Below the pieces are notes generated by a model that was given only the letters and a program-made list of their open reading frames with translations, was not told where the DNA came from and made no database searches. From NCBI RefSeq assembly GCF_900112265.1, contig NZ_FOLO01000003.1, positions 165,135 through 229,134 on the forward strand: a stretch of 64,000 nucleotides of DNA. Direction: 5' to 3'. The translations under genes and the position numbers were made by a program. Positions within the stretch are counted from its first letter, which is position 1. Each line of letters starts with the position of its first letter. Shown here one piece after another: positions 29,420 to 37,893 of the stretch. This DNA comes from Pseudoalteromonas denitrificans DSM 6059. GTDB lineage: Bacteria; Pseudomonadota; Gammaproteobacteria; Enterobacterales; Alteromonadaceae.

Positions 29420-29632
29420 TTATTTTTTGGAAAAAAACTGATCTAATTTTACGGCACCTTTTCGTGAAAAGCGCTGAAATTTACTTAACCAAACTTTTGC
29501 CACAGGATACTCTTTACTCAATAAAACGAGTGCTATGGGAATAAAAATAATTGCAGGACCTGGCAAAATTATAAATATTAAACCTATTAATAATAAAATT
29601 CCGCCCATCAATGTTATTGCTAGTTTTTTCAT
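29420..29632 (-). CDS. Small PGPGW-type membrane protein
   Basis: A 70-residue protein, mostly one long hydrophobic hairpin (residues 4-39) containing ILPGPAIIFIPIAL, the loop characteristic of the PGPGW (TIGR02611-like) family, followed by a basic amphipathic tail. Inner-membrane location is clear. The function of the family is unknown. Confidence 0.8.
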   Translation of the reverse strand: MKKLAITLMGGILLLIGLIFIILPGPAIIFIPIALVLLSKEYPVAKVWLSKFQRFSRKGAVKLDQFFSKK

Positions 29633-29780
29633 TTAAAGACCTTAAAATTTCAATCGTAAATTTAATAAGGCAAACTTCATTCCAGATAAATATAGTAAAT
29701 AAATCAATGAACTATAATTTACATGCTTTAAATTTAGGTGGGTTTCACTAAAAATTAGTCAATTAAACACATGAGTATTA

Positions 29781-31703
29781 CTAATTTTTTGTAATGCTCA
29801 AAGGTAAATGTAAAATAAATTCAGTGCCCTTGCCAAGGGTAGAGTTCACGGTCACATCACCCTGATGTTCTTCTAAAATTGACCGGACAATATATAAGCC
29901 TAGACCGGTCCCTTTTCCAACAGACTTTGTGGTAAAAAATGGGTCAAATAACTTTTTAATATTATCGGGTGAAATACCCTGACCATCATCCTTAATACTA
30001 ATGTTTATCTCTGAATCAAGAACAGTAGAACTTATCCATACTTTTCCTGATGTTTCTATAGCATGTGATGCATTCACTAACAAATTTATAAAAACCTGTA
30101 GTAGCTTTTGTGGGTAACCAAATACTACCGAGGACGCTTGTAAGTTCGTGATAAGTTCAACTTTATATTTCAATTCATTTGCAACTAATACTAAACTTTT
30201 TTTAATTAGTTCATCAATATTGACAGGCTCCATTTTTTCATTGTCTTGATGCGCGTAACTGCCTAAATCTTTAATAATTTTTGATACTCGCCCTGTTCCT
30301 TCCTGGCATGATTTAATGACAGCAACAATATCGTTAAATATATATTCTAGGTCCTGATCTTTATAATACTGTTCAGCTTCATTCATATTTTTATTTTCAA
30401 CTACTAAAGTTTTATATCCCAAAATAACATCATAATATTCACTTAAAATTTCAATGTTACTTTGAATATAACCTACAGGGTTATTGATTTCATGGGCGAT
30501 ACCTGCAGCCAATTGCCCTATGGATGCCATTTTCTCAGCCTGAACAAGCTGTTGATTTAACTGTGTTAAAGCAAGCTGGTTGTTTTTCCTTTCATTTATA
30601 TCACTTATTGCGATCAGGTAATGGTTTTCGCCAAGAATAGAAATCAAACATCCTGAGTATTCTATATATGGTTTAGCTATTGAGGGGGCCAGTATGCCTT
30701 CTTGCATGGTTTTAGTTGCACAATTTTTGTCAAAGTCACCATTTGTCATTGCAAGTATAGGTAAAAAGTCACTAATTTTTCTTTCCAATATCTCAGTATC
30801 AATACCTGAAAATAACTTATTAACCGCTTTATTTATTTCTTTAATGACACCCATTTCATTTACCAAGATTATTGATGTTGGCACTGAGTTCATAATGCTT
30901 GAGATTCTGATATTTGCTTCATCAGCGTTTTTTTTAAGTAATTCAGCTTGTGTAATTTCCCTTTTTATATGCTGGGTTAAGTTCTGAATTGTTTGCGACA
31001 GTTCAATCACTTCTAAAGGACCATGGTGCTGTAAAAATTCAATATCTTGCTCTGTATCTAATTGCTTATTTGCACTTGAAGTAATATTTTCTAATGGTTT
31101 TACAATATTCTTGCTGATCCAACGTGTACCAAATACTATGGCAAATAGATAAATGCCAATCAAGCCCGATACCCAAGCTTTTAATTTATTAATTGCATTT
31201 TTATGTTTGATAGAAAATTTGAGTTCTTCTGTTTTAAATTTCTGCTTTAACTCTTCAATTAATAGAATCGTTTTTGTTGTAATCGTATCTGAATGTTTAA
31301 TGGCAATTTGCCATTTATTATCAGCCTGATTTGATAATGTTAACAATGAAGAAATAATCTCATCATTGTTTTTTATAAATATCATAAGTTGTGCTAACTT
31401 TTGAGTTTGAGTTGACCCCTTTAGTGATAAATTATTTAACTCTTTTAGGAGTATATCGGTTTGCTGATGTATTCCCTGGGCTAAATAAGCTTGTTTACCC
31501 GAGAAAAATAAATCTTGTGTTGTTAACCAGGTCTGAAACATCGTCGAAAAATGCCCGAAGGATTTGGATGATATACTTGACTGAAAGTGAACTCGAGATT
31601 GCAGTTCAACATTTTGATATTTACTCCAAATAAAACCAAATATACAACTCCCTATAACAAGAGTGAAAACGGCAATGATCTGATTATAATGAGATATCTT
31701 CAT
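29781..31703 (-). CDS. PAS sensor histidine kinase in an operon with an outer-membrane protein
   Basis: A 640-residue membrane kinase. TM1 at about 10-26, a periplasmic all-helical sensor (about 27-170), TM2 at about 172-192, HAMP (about 193-250), coiled coil, PAS (about 262-375), HisKA with MASIGQLAAGIAHEINNPVGYI, and an ATPase domain (NLLVNASHAIE, DDGQGISPDNIKKLFDPFFTTK, GTGLGLYIV). It is the third gene of an operon: barrel (32314), periplasmic protein (31719) and this kinase 15 bases later. No response regulator is linked. The operon lies directly downstream of nirS-nirT, which suggests a link to respiration (inference). Confidence 0.9.
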   Translation of the reverse strand: MKISHYNQIIAVFTLVIGSCIFGFIWSKYQNVELQSRVHFQSSISSKSFGHFSTMFQTWLTTQDLFFSGKQAYLAQGIHQQTDILLKELNNLSLKGSTQTQKLAQLMIFIKNNDEIISSLLTLSNQADNKWQIAIKHSDTITTKTILLIEELKQKFKTEELKFSIKHKNAINKLKAWVSGLIGIYLFAIVFGTRWISKNIVKPLENITSSANKQLDTEQDIEFLQHHGPLEVIELSQTIQNLTQHIKREITQAELLKKNADEANIRISSIMNSVPTSIILVNEMGVIKEINKAVNKLFSGIDTEILERKISDFLPILAMTNGDFDKNCATKTMQEGILAPSIAKPYIEYSGCLISILGENHYLIAISDINERKNNQLALTQLNQQLVQAEKMASIGQLAAGIAHEINNPVGYIQSNIEILSEYYDVILGYKTLVVENKNMNEAEQYYKDQDLEYIFNDIVAVIKSCQEGTGRVSKIIKDLGSYAHQDNEKMEPVNIDELIKKSLVLVANELKYKVELITNLQASSVVFGYPQKLLQVFINLLVNASHAIETSGKVWISSTVLDSEINISIKDDGQGISPDNIKKLFDPFFTTKSVGKGTGLGLYIVRSILEEHQGDVTVNSTLGKGTEFILHLPLSITKN

Positions 31704-31718
31704 ATTTTGTTTTTCTAT

Positions 31719-32312
31719 TTATAAGGTATTCTCTAATTCAGTTTTCCATACTAACTCTGTCAATAATAATGTTTTTAATGCACACCTTAAAATAACATTG
31801 GCAAGTTCAGGGGCATCTCCCGCGTGACTTAACAGGTCTTGATTTGCAGTGAAACCGTCATCAGATAAATAAGTTTTTAGTTGATATAAATTTTTACCTA
31901 TAAACATATTCTTAAATTTTTGATTATTAATCAATTTCTTTTTTGGGCTTCGACATCTTTGAAAAGCAAAGTCTTTAATTCTATACTCTTTATCAATTGC
32001 CCAAATGATCTCTACTAGTCCCCACTGACTTTGCTCCGATCTGACATGAATATATCCTAGTTTGGTTTTTTCTTGTAATGCAACATACAAGGTATGCTTC
32101 CCTAACTCTCCAAAATGAAGGTCGTTGTTAGGTAAAGCATGCTTGAGTTGCTGCCTAATGCCTTCATTTATTTGTTTAATGATAGAAAGCTGATTCGTTT
32201 TTTGCGGATATAAGAGTTTTATTTGTGCGACGGGATCTCTTAAAGCACAATATGCGTCGCCAAAGGCATTCGAAGAATAAACAATCGCAATTAGCATCAG
32301 AACATATCTCAT
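31719..32312 (-). CDS. Periplasmic protein of unknown function, kinase partner
   Basis: 197 residues with a signal peptide (MRYVLMLIAIVYSSNAFG). The mature protein begins with AYCALRDP. The middle stretch LGYIHVRSEQSQWGLVEIIWAI and IKDFAFQRCRSP looks faintly like an FMN-binding domain, but this is weak. Two cysteines (AYC, QRC) and a third (ILRC) may matter. It is encoded one base after the barrel gene stop and 15 bases before the kinase, so it is very likely co-expressed and a ligand-binding or regulatory partner of the kinase. Confidence 0.7.
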   Translation of the reverse strand: MRYVLMLIAIVYSSNAFGDAYCALRDPVAQIKLLYPQKTNQLSIIKQINEGIRQQLKHALPNNDLHFGELGKHTLYVALQEKTKLGYIHVRSEQSQWGLVEIIWAIDKEYRIKDFAFQRCRSPKKKLINNQKFKNMFIGKNLYQLKTYLSDDGFTANQDLLSHAGDAPELANVILRCALKTLLLTELVWKTELENTL

Positions 32313-32313
32313 A

Positions 32314-33276
32314 TTAATACCTATATCTTATTTGTGCTCTAAATAATTCGTTCTTAATATTATTTGTACTTTTTATTTGTTTTTTATATTCGATACTTGC
32401 TTCTAACTGAGTATTAAGCTGATAACTCAAGCCAAAAACGCCCTGCTGTAAGGCTGAGTTTAAACTATCTTTATCTGTGTAAATATATTGACCATACATT
32501 TTTATGGCATCATCTAAAGAGTGTTTGTTGATTTCAAATAATGCGTAACTCTCATCAATATTATCTAATTCTCCTTGTGCTAATTCCGCTTTTACGCCCC
32601 ATGTTTGAATATAATACTGTAAATCAAAAGCGATACGCTTCCTTTTTATATTATCGAGCTCTCCATTATAAAATGACAAACCAAATATATAATCATAATG
32701 ACTTAACGTACTAAATCGTCCTGTAACTAATGAAGAGCCATCTACACTTTTAGGGTCATCTTTTCCACCTAAGGTATAACTCACTTTGTATTCAAAAGTA
32801 TCATGCACTTTATTAATCAAAATCCCCCAATCAAGCTTAGTACCAAGATTTGCACTATGCCCGTAATCAAGTAAGCGGCCATTGGTATCATTACTATCTT
32901 CTAAACCAAATGGCATCGTAAAATGGCCAATACGTACATTGGGCAAAGCATATTTTGACTGCGTATAATTTAAATGCGCTTCCCTAACAATGACTTTTCC
33001 ATCATCAGGTGAATCAAACATAAAGGGATAAGGGTTCTGATCTGATAATCTAGTGTAATAAAATTGCATTACGCTATATCCAAGATCTCCATTTTCATTT
33101 GAAAATACTTTATGACTATCTAAACCAAAAAAATAAATTTGGCTCGTTTTATCTGGCGTAATAAATTGATTATGGCGAATACTTGCATCAAGTGCCCAAC
33201 GTAAATTGTCACTAAACAGGGCATTTGCACATCCTGGGAGAAATAAAAGTATGGAAAAACACAGTTTAGACTTCAA
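32314..33276 (-). CDS. Outer-membrane beta-barrel (porin-like), first gene of the kinase operon
   Basis: 320 residues with a signal peptide (ending CANA), then regular amphipathic strands and a C-terminal barrel signal (AQIRYRY). Motifs such as VREAHLNYTQSKYALPNVRIGHFTMPFGLE match phosphate-selective-porin-like or OprO/P-like barrels, though it is short. RFSTLSHYDYIFGLSFYNGE and repeated strand pairs complete the barrel. It leads an operon with a periplasmic protein and a sensor kinase, so it could deliver or gate the ligand sensed. Confidence 0.8.
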   Translation of the reverse strand: MKSKLCFSILLFLPGCANALFSDNLRWALDASIRHNQFITPDKTSQIYFFGLDSHKVFSNENGDLGYSVMQFYYTRLSDQNPYPFMFDSPDDGKVIVREAHLNYTQSKYALPNVRIGHFTMPFGLEDSNDTNGRLLDYGHSANLGTKLDWGILINKVHDTFEYKVSYTLGGKDDPKSVDGSSLVTGRFSTLSHYDYIFGLSFYNGELDNIKRKRIAFDLQYYIQTWGVKAELAQGELDNIDESYALFEINKHSLDDAIKMYGQYIYTDKDSLNSALQQGVFGLSYQLNTQLEASIEYKKQIKSTNNIKNELFRAQIRYRY

Positions 33277-33358
33277 TAGACAACACCTTAAATCATTAAT
33301 ATTTCCTTAAGTATAGGCAAGTTATGAATTTGTACTAAGATGTATATTTAAAATATAT

Positions 33359-33386
33359 AAAAAAGCATGGCAAATGCCATGCTTTT
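33359..33386 (-). terminator. Intrinsic terminator of the nirS-nirT operon
   Basis: Stem AAAAGCATGGC / GCCATGCTTTT with a 4-base loop; on the minus strand the A-rich flank becomes a T run. It lies 38 bases past the end of the NirT-like gene and separates it from the barrel-kinase operon. Confidence 0.85.
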
Positions 33387-33423
33387 AGGTGGGATTACAA
33401 TTTAAACAGTTTTATTTATGTCA

Positions 33424-35217
33424 TTACTGTTTTGTTGCGTTAATTTCCGCCTCACTATTCTCTAAAGCGAGCTTATAACCCAATGATACATGATGGTAAC
33501 GTGCACTAGAATAATCGTCATGAATCGCAAAACCAAAGTTATATAATTTTCCTGGTTCTATATCTATATCCCCAGGCTTATTGGATTTTAGTTTACGTTT
33601 AATAACAACTGACCAAGTTCCTGATTTTAAAGATGCTTCAACTTCAGCGCCTTGCCCTCCGTGCATATCTCGTTTTTCTAAGATTTGACCATCTTCTATT
33701 TCACCAGTTCCTGATTTGTAACGAATTAAATCCATATATTGTCTGTTACCTTGCGCTGCTTTAATTTCATCTGAACCTTTAAGCTTATCCCAACCACCCA
33801 ATGGTTTCTTCCTGCGTCCTTTCAACTCTAATTTAGAACGTGATTCTTTTAAGTATTTAGTTACACCTGAATTAAGGTTTAAACGTTCGACTAAGTCAGA
33901 ACCAATGAGCGCTTCTTTTTTAGGTTCAAATGGCATACTGTTAGCATCAGCATGACAAGTTCCCCAACAGCCTGCTCTATCTGCAAACTCAACTTCATCG
34001 GTTGCTAGCATAAAGGCTAGCTTCATTGGGTTTTCTGGATCCATTTTTCCACCATCAACAAATGGCACAGCAATATGATCTCCATCAGCCCAACTAAAGC
34101 GTAGATATAAGTTTTCAAAATCATAGGTTGCATCTATTTGAACAGGAATACTCCCTCTTTTGCCAGGGATAACATTAGGTTCTGCTATTTTGTCACTTTC
34201 ACCACTAACAATTAATTGGCCAATATCGGCTGTTTCTTCACCATGACATTCAACACAGCGATCTCCTTTTGTAAAAGCACGCTTACCACCGTGTTTACGG
34301 CCTAAAACCCATTCAATAGAGGCCGTTCCAGGGTAAAAGACTGTAATATCTTTTGATTGAGACTTAGCCCAGTCAACATGTATGCTATTTGTATTTTTAG
34401 CTGGTACATTATCTTTAATTTCAAGTGCAGCAAGTTTAACTGTTCCAACATTTGCCATAGCCAATTTAACCGCTTCACTAATTCTTTGCTCAACTTTAGC
34501 TTTATCTGCTAAATTCTTGGCTTTCAAATCTGCTGTCGATTTTGCTTCTCTGGCTTCAACTCTTGCTAAACCATCAATATATTCTTGTGGTACTTCACGA
34601 ATATAATCTGGGTTTGGTGCTTCAAGCTCTTCTAATTGTTCATCAGTTAATAAATCTCTAACATCATGATGGGCAATGCCTTTATGGCAATCAATACAGG
34701 TTTGACCCGTTTCAAATGCATTCAGGTGCTGTTTTCGCGCGCGTGGCTTTTGAAATTCAGGATTCATAGATTCAAAATTGTGACAATTTCGACACTCTCT
34801 AGAGTCAGTGTTTTTCATTGCACCCCAAACACTTTGTGCTAATTCAAATCTATGTTCATTAAATTTTTCTTTTGTATCTAACTTACCTGTTAGCCAAGAA
34901 AAGACTTCTTTTGATGCTTGAATTTTACGAATTATCTTATGGATCCAAGGTTTAGGCACGTGGCAATCAGGGCAACCAGCTCTAACACCTGTTCGGTTCG
35001 AAAAATGAATGGTGGGTTTATATTCTTGGTATACGTTGTCTTGCATTTCATGACAACCAATACAAAATTCTGTGGTATTAGTCGCTTCCATTGCAGTATT
35101 AAAACCGCCCCAGAAAATGATACCTACTACAAAAAAAATTACTGCACCGGCTACAGTTGTGCCAAACATCAGTCGACGAGACCAAAAGCTTGGTTTATTT
35201 AAATTATTTTTAGCCAT
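33424..35217 (-). CDS. NapC/NirT-type multihaem cytochrome c fused to an ethylbenzene-dehydrogenase-like haem domain
   Basis: 597 residues. One N-terminal membrane anchor (about 15-37) is followed by a NapC/NirT tetrahaem domain: haem motifs at C52 (CIGCH), C82 (CPDCH), C142 (CRNCH) and C174 (CIDCH). After an Ala/Lys/Glu-rich helical linker (about 190-265) comes a fifth haem at C321 (CVECH) and a sixth of CX3CH type at C417 (CWGTCH) inside an ethylbenzene-dehydrogenase gamma/DMSO-dehydrogenase-like domain (about 355-590). NirT proteins (about 200 residues) carry electrons from quinol to nitrite reductase, so this is about three times normal length. It lies 86 bases after nirS and is probably its electron donor. 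Confidence 0.9.
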   Translation of the reverse strand: MAKNNLNKPSFWSRRLMFGTTVAGAVIFFVVGIIFWGGFNTAMEATNTTEFCIGCHEMQDNVYQEYKPTIHFSNRTGVRAGCPDCHVPKPWIHKIIRKIQASKEVFSWLTGKLDTKEKFNEHRFELAQSVWGAMKNTDSRECRNCHNFESMNPEFQKPRARKQHLNAFETGQTCIDCHKGIAHHDVRDLLTDEQLEELEAPNPDYIREVPQEYIDGLARVEAREAKSTADLKAKNLADKAKVEQRISEAVKLAMANVGTVKLAALEIKDNVPAKNTNSIHVDWAKSQSKDITVFYPGTASIEWVLGRKHGGKRAFTKGDRCVECHGEETADIGQLIVSGESDKIAEPNVIPGKRGSIPVQIDATYDFENLYLRFSWADGDHIAVPFVDGGKMDPENPMKLAFMLATDEVEFADRAGCWGTCHADANSMPFEPKKEALIGSDLVERLNLNSGVTKYLKESRSKLELKGRRKKPLGGWDKLKGSDEIKAAQGNRQYMDLIRYKSGTGEIEDGQILEKRDMHGGQGAEVEASLKSGTWSVVIKRKLKSNKPGDIDIEPGKLYNFGFAIHDDYSSARYHHVSLGYKLALENSEAEINATKQ

Positions 35218-35303
35218 AATTTTTATCCTAACTTGCTCTATAAAATGTGACGGTTCAAAAAAGTAACGGGCAACACGCCCGCTACATTTTGTTATTCAAT
35301 AGA

Positions 35304-36935
35304 CTAAGTTTTATGGTTCATACGGTTGTAAACATTAAATTTACCTGTCGGCGTTGTTAAACCTTTAATGCGCTTAATTTCTTTAAGTGTTTTTGCATCG
35401 TAAACAACAATTTCACCTGTTGGATTTTTAGCATCTTTACGATTCCAAACTGACACCCAAACCTCAGTGCCACCTTTGTTAAATTCCATATGCAGTGCCG
35501 CTTTACCCGGCTCTGTTGTGACGCGTATCGTTTTAACAATTTCATGAGTGTCTTTATCAAATACTTGCACTGATTGTTGTATTTCTGGCTCTGGATGTTT
35601 TAGCTGATCGGCCCAAACAAATTGTGAGTTTTCATGAGTACGAATAAATGCACCAGCACCATCTGTTTCAACTTCATAACATAGTTTCCACGCTTTATCA
35701 GGGTGGCCAATTGGGTCATTTCCCCACACTGAAACGAGACCAGTACCCAAGTGAGTTGTACCACCTACAGGACCGCACTCTTTATCATTCCAGTTAGCGC
35801 CAGGTCCAGGATGCGGTAATGACTCAACATCAATCATCGCCTCTAATTTACGTGTTTGGCTATCAACTATGACCATTTTATTTGACGCATTCGCTGCAAT
35901 TTGGAAATAACGCCCAGTAGGATCAAAGAAACCATCGTGTAAGAATTCTGTTGAATCAATTTGAGTAATTGTTAAATTTTCAATATCTCTATAATCAACT
36001 TGCCACATTTGTCCTAATTCTTTAACAGCAACCATGAAAGTTGGCTCATTAGGTGTAGTATAAATAGCCGCGACACGTGCTTCGTTAATGAACTCACCTT
36101 TAGTATTGACACCACGCGTTGAAATCACTTTAAGTGGATTTAAAGTTTCAGCGTCCATAATTACAAAGTGAGCAGGCCAATACCCCCCGGCTATCACATA
36201 TTTTCCGTCTCCTGAAACTGCAATATCACGGGCGTCATAAGCCATTTTAGTCTCAGCAACTAACATTTTTTCTGGTGTTTGCCATAAATCGATTTTGTTA
36301 ACTTTACCGTCACGACCAATTGTATACCAAAAACGACCAACATCTTTTGCATGATCAACTTTATGATGCTCTGTACCTTTAATAACATGAACCGCATATC
36401 CTGTATCTATATGGGTGATTATTTTTTTAGTATCACCATCAATAATGGCTGCAGTGCCTGCATCTCTTTCTATAACAACAAAAAAGTTTTTCCAATTTAA
36501 ACCGTGCATTGGTTTAGTTGGGTAATCTTTAAGTGCTACATATTCCTTTGTGTGGGAGCGCATTTGCTCGATTGACATTTCTGGTGGTACAGGCGGCGTC
36601 ATTTGAATAAAAGTGGCCAAATTTGAAATTTCATTTTTACTAAAGATATCATCAAAGTTATTCATACCACCTTCAGTGCCGTATGAAATAATTTTTTCTA
36701 AACGTTTCTGACCCTTCTTCAAGGTGTTCTTAGGTTCTAAATTTTTACCTGTTGCACCTTTACGTAATACACCATGACAACCAGCACAGCGTTGAAAATA
36801 ATGTAATTGCGCTTTTTCAAAATCAGCCTTCGAAAGCGTAGGTTCAGCTGCAGAAACAGACACACTGATCCCTGTCGCGGCAAAACCAATCGCCATGGTG
36901 AGAACTGATAATGCGGTTTTTACTTTTTTCATCAT
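35304..36935 (-). CDS. nirS: Cytochrome cd1 nitrite reductase (NO-forming)
   Basis: A 543-residue periplasmic enzyme reducing nitrite to nitric oxide (EC 1.7.2.1). A signal peptide (ending VSA/AE) precedes a cytochrome c domain with haem motif C50-A-G-C-H54 in QRCAGCHGVLRKGATGK. The d1 beta-propeller carries the axial His in GYAVH (H183) and the two catalytic histidines (EFLHDGFFD; LPHPGPGAN), and ends in the NirS signature TTPTGKFNVYN. The haem d1 biosynthesis genes (nirDLGHJEN, nirF) that usually follow are absent from this window. Two weak FNR-like sites lie in the upstream divergent region. Confidence 0.97.
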   Translation of the reverse strand: MMKKVKTALSVLTMAIGFAATGISVSVSAAEPTLSKADFEKAQLHYFQRCAGCHGVLRKGATGKNLEPKNTLKKGQKRLEKIISYGTEGGMNNFDDIFSKNEISNLATFIQMTPPVPPEMSIEQMRSHTKEYVALKDYPTKPMHGLNWKNFFVVIERDAGTAAIIDGDTKKIITHIDTGYAVHVIKGTEHHKVDHAKDVGRFWYTIGRDGKVNKIDLWQTPEKMLVAETKMAYDARDIAVSGDGKYVIAGGYWPAHFVIMDAETLNPLKVISTRGVNTKGEFINEARVAAIYTTPNEPTFMVAVKELGQMWQVDYRDIENLTITQIDSTEFLHDGFFDPTGRYFQIAANASNKMVIVDSQTRKLEAMIDVESLPHPGPGANWNDKECGPVGGTTHLGTGLVSVWGNDPIGHPDKAWKLCYEVETDGAGAFIRTHENSQFVWADQLKHPEPEIQQSVQVFDKDTHEIVKTIRVTTEPGKAALHMEFNKGGTEVWVSVWNRKDAKNPTGEIVVYDAKTLKEIKRIKGLTTPTGKFNVYNRMNHKT

Positions 36936-37059
36936 TTATCCCTCAGGTTTACTTTTTAAAAATAAGCTAGGGTTACTTATTCTAATAATGCCCTGTTGTT
37001 TGACAGTGAATAAATATTCCCCTTTGAGCGCACTATCAAACATATTTGTTTCAAACAAC

Positions 37060-37073
37060 CTGACCTAGATCAA
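37060..37073. promoter_or_regulatory. Weak FNR/DNR-like site upstream of nirS
   Basis: CTGACCTAGATCAA, two mismatches from TTGAT-N4-ATCAA, 125 bases before the nirS start. One half-site is perfect. It is offered because nirS is normally under Dnr/Nnr control and no better site is present. Confidence 0.4.
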
Positions 37074-37119
37074 TTTTTCAAACTGATTAAAATTTAATTA
37101 AACCTTAAGTAAAATTTAT

Positions 37120-37133
37120 TTGATCTAAGACAA
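37120..37133. promoter_or_regulatory. Weak FNR/DNR-like site upstream of the hemerythrin gene
   Basis: TTGATCTAAGACAA keeps one perfect TTGAT half-site; the other half differs at two positions. It lies 76 bases upstream of the hemerythrin ATG in the divergent nirS/hemerythrin region and could serve either gene. Confidence 0.4.
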
Positions 37134-37162
37134 TAATTTGACCCGCATAAATTCATATTGTG

Positions 37163-37176
37163 GTAACAGATGTTAC
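37163..37176. promoter_or_regulatory. Short perfect palindrome upstream of the hemerythrin gene
   Basis: GTAACA-GA-TGTTAC, 33 bases before the hemerythrin ATG. It does not match FNR or Fur consensus. It could be an operator for another factor, but a 6-bp arm is short. Confidence 0.3.
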
Positions 37177-37208
37177 AAAAACCACATTAAAATTAAGGGT
37201 ATAGCGAA

Positions 37209-37775
37209 ATGAAAAAACACTCTAAGGCACTGATATATGCTGCAATTATAGGGCTTATTATCGTAGCAATATTTTTAGGCTTTTTATCAGGTATGAACAA
37301 CCCCATTTCTTGGATTTTAATCCTAGCCCTACTACTAATACCTTTTATTTATAATAAAACAAAATCAGATACACAATTGAAATGGAAGGAAGAATATAGT
37401 GTCAACATTGAAGTATTAGATTCAGATCATAAAAAACTGATTAACCTATTAAACCAGTTTACCACCGCTTATGACTATGCCATGAGTGAAGAATTTGAAC
37501 GCCAAGCATTATCTGACTTGATTGATTACACAAAATATCACTTTAATCGAGAAGAACAAATTATGCTTGATAACGATTACCCCGATTTTGAATCTCATAA
37601 ACAGCAACACCAAGATATGATTCAGAAAATTTCACAAATGGAGAATAAATATAATGAAAAAGGTCATGAAGTATTCGAAGAAGTATGTGAATTTTTAACG
37701 AATTGGTTAATCAAGCATATAAATGGTACTGATAAACAGTATTCCCAACATTTAAATAGTCGAGGAATTAAATAG
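37209..37775 (+). CDS. Membrane-anchored bacteriohemerythrin
   Basis: 188 residues. Two N-terminal membrane segments (about 8-29 and 31-49) are followed by a hemerythrin di-iron domain. The metal ligands are visible in order: His in DSDHKKL, HFNREEQIM (His and Glu), HKQQH (two His) and HINGTD (His and Asp). Hemerythrins bind oxygen and can bind NO. Membrane tethering between nirS and the nor genes suggests NO or oxygen handling near the respiratory enzymes (inference). It diverges from nirS. Confidence 0.9.
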   Translation: MKKHSKALIYAAIIGLIIVAIFLGFLSGMNNPISWILILALLLIPFIYNKTKSDTQLKWKEEYSVNIEVLDSDHKKLINLLNQFTTAYDYAMSEEFERQALSDLIDYTKYHFNREEQIMLDNDYPDFESHKQQHQDMIQKISQMENKYNEKGHEVFEEVCEFLTNWLIKHINGTDKQYSQHLNSRGIK

Positions 37776-37893
37776 GCTAAAATGTATTATGCTATGCCCA
37801 ATTGATAGCAACGAAAAACAAGACATTGATCAACTTTATTAAATTTAATCCTTGATAGAATTAGTTAATGTCTTAATATTTACTTCACACACT

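Noticed and set aside
37826..37834. TTGATCAAC upstream of the 4Fe-4S protein gene as an FNR box
   Set aside because: The TTGAT half-site is followed directly by CAAC; there is no ATCAA at the correct four-base spacing.
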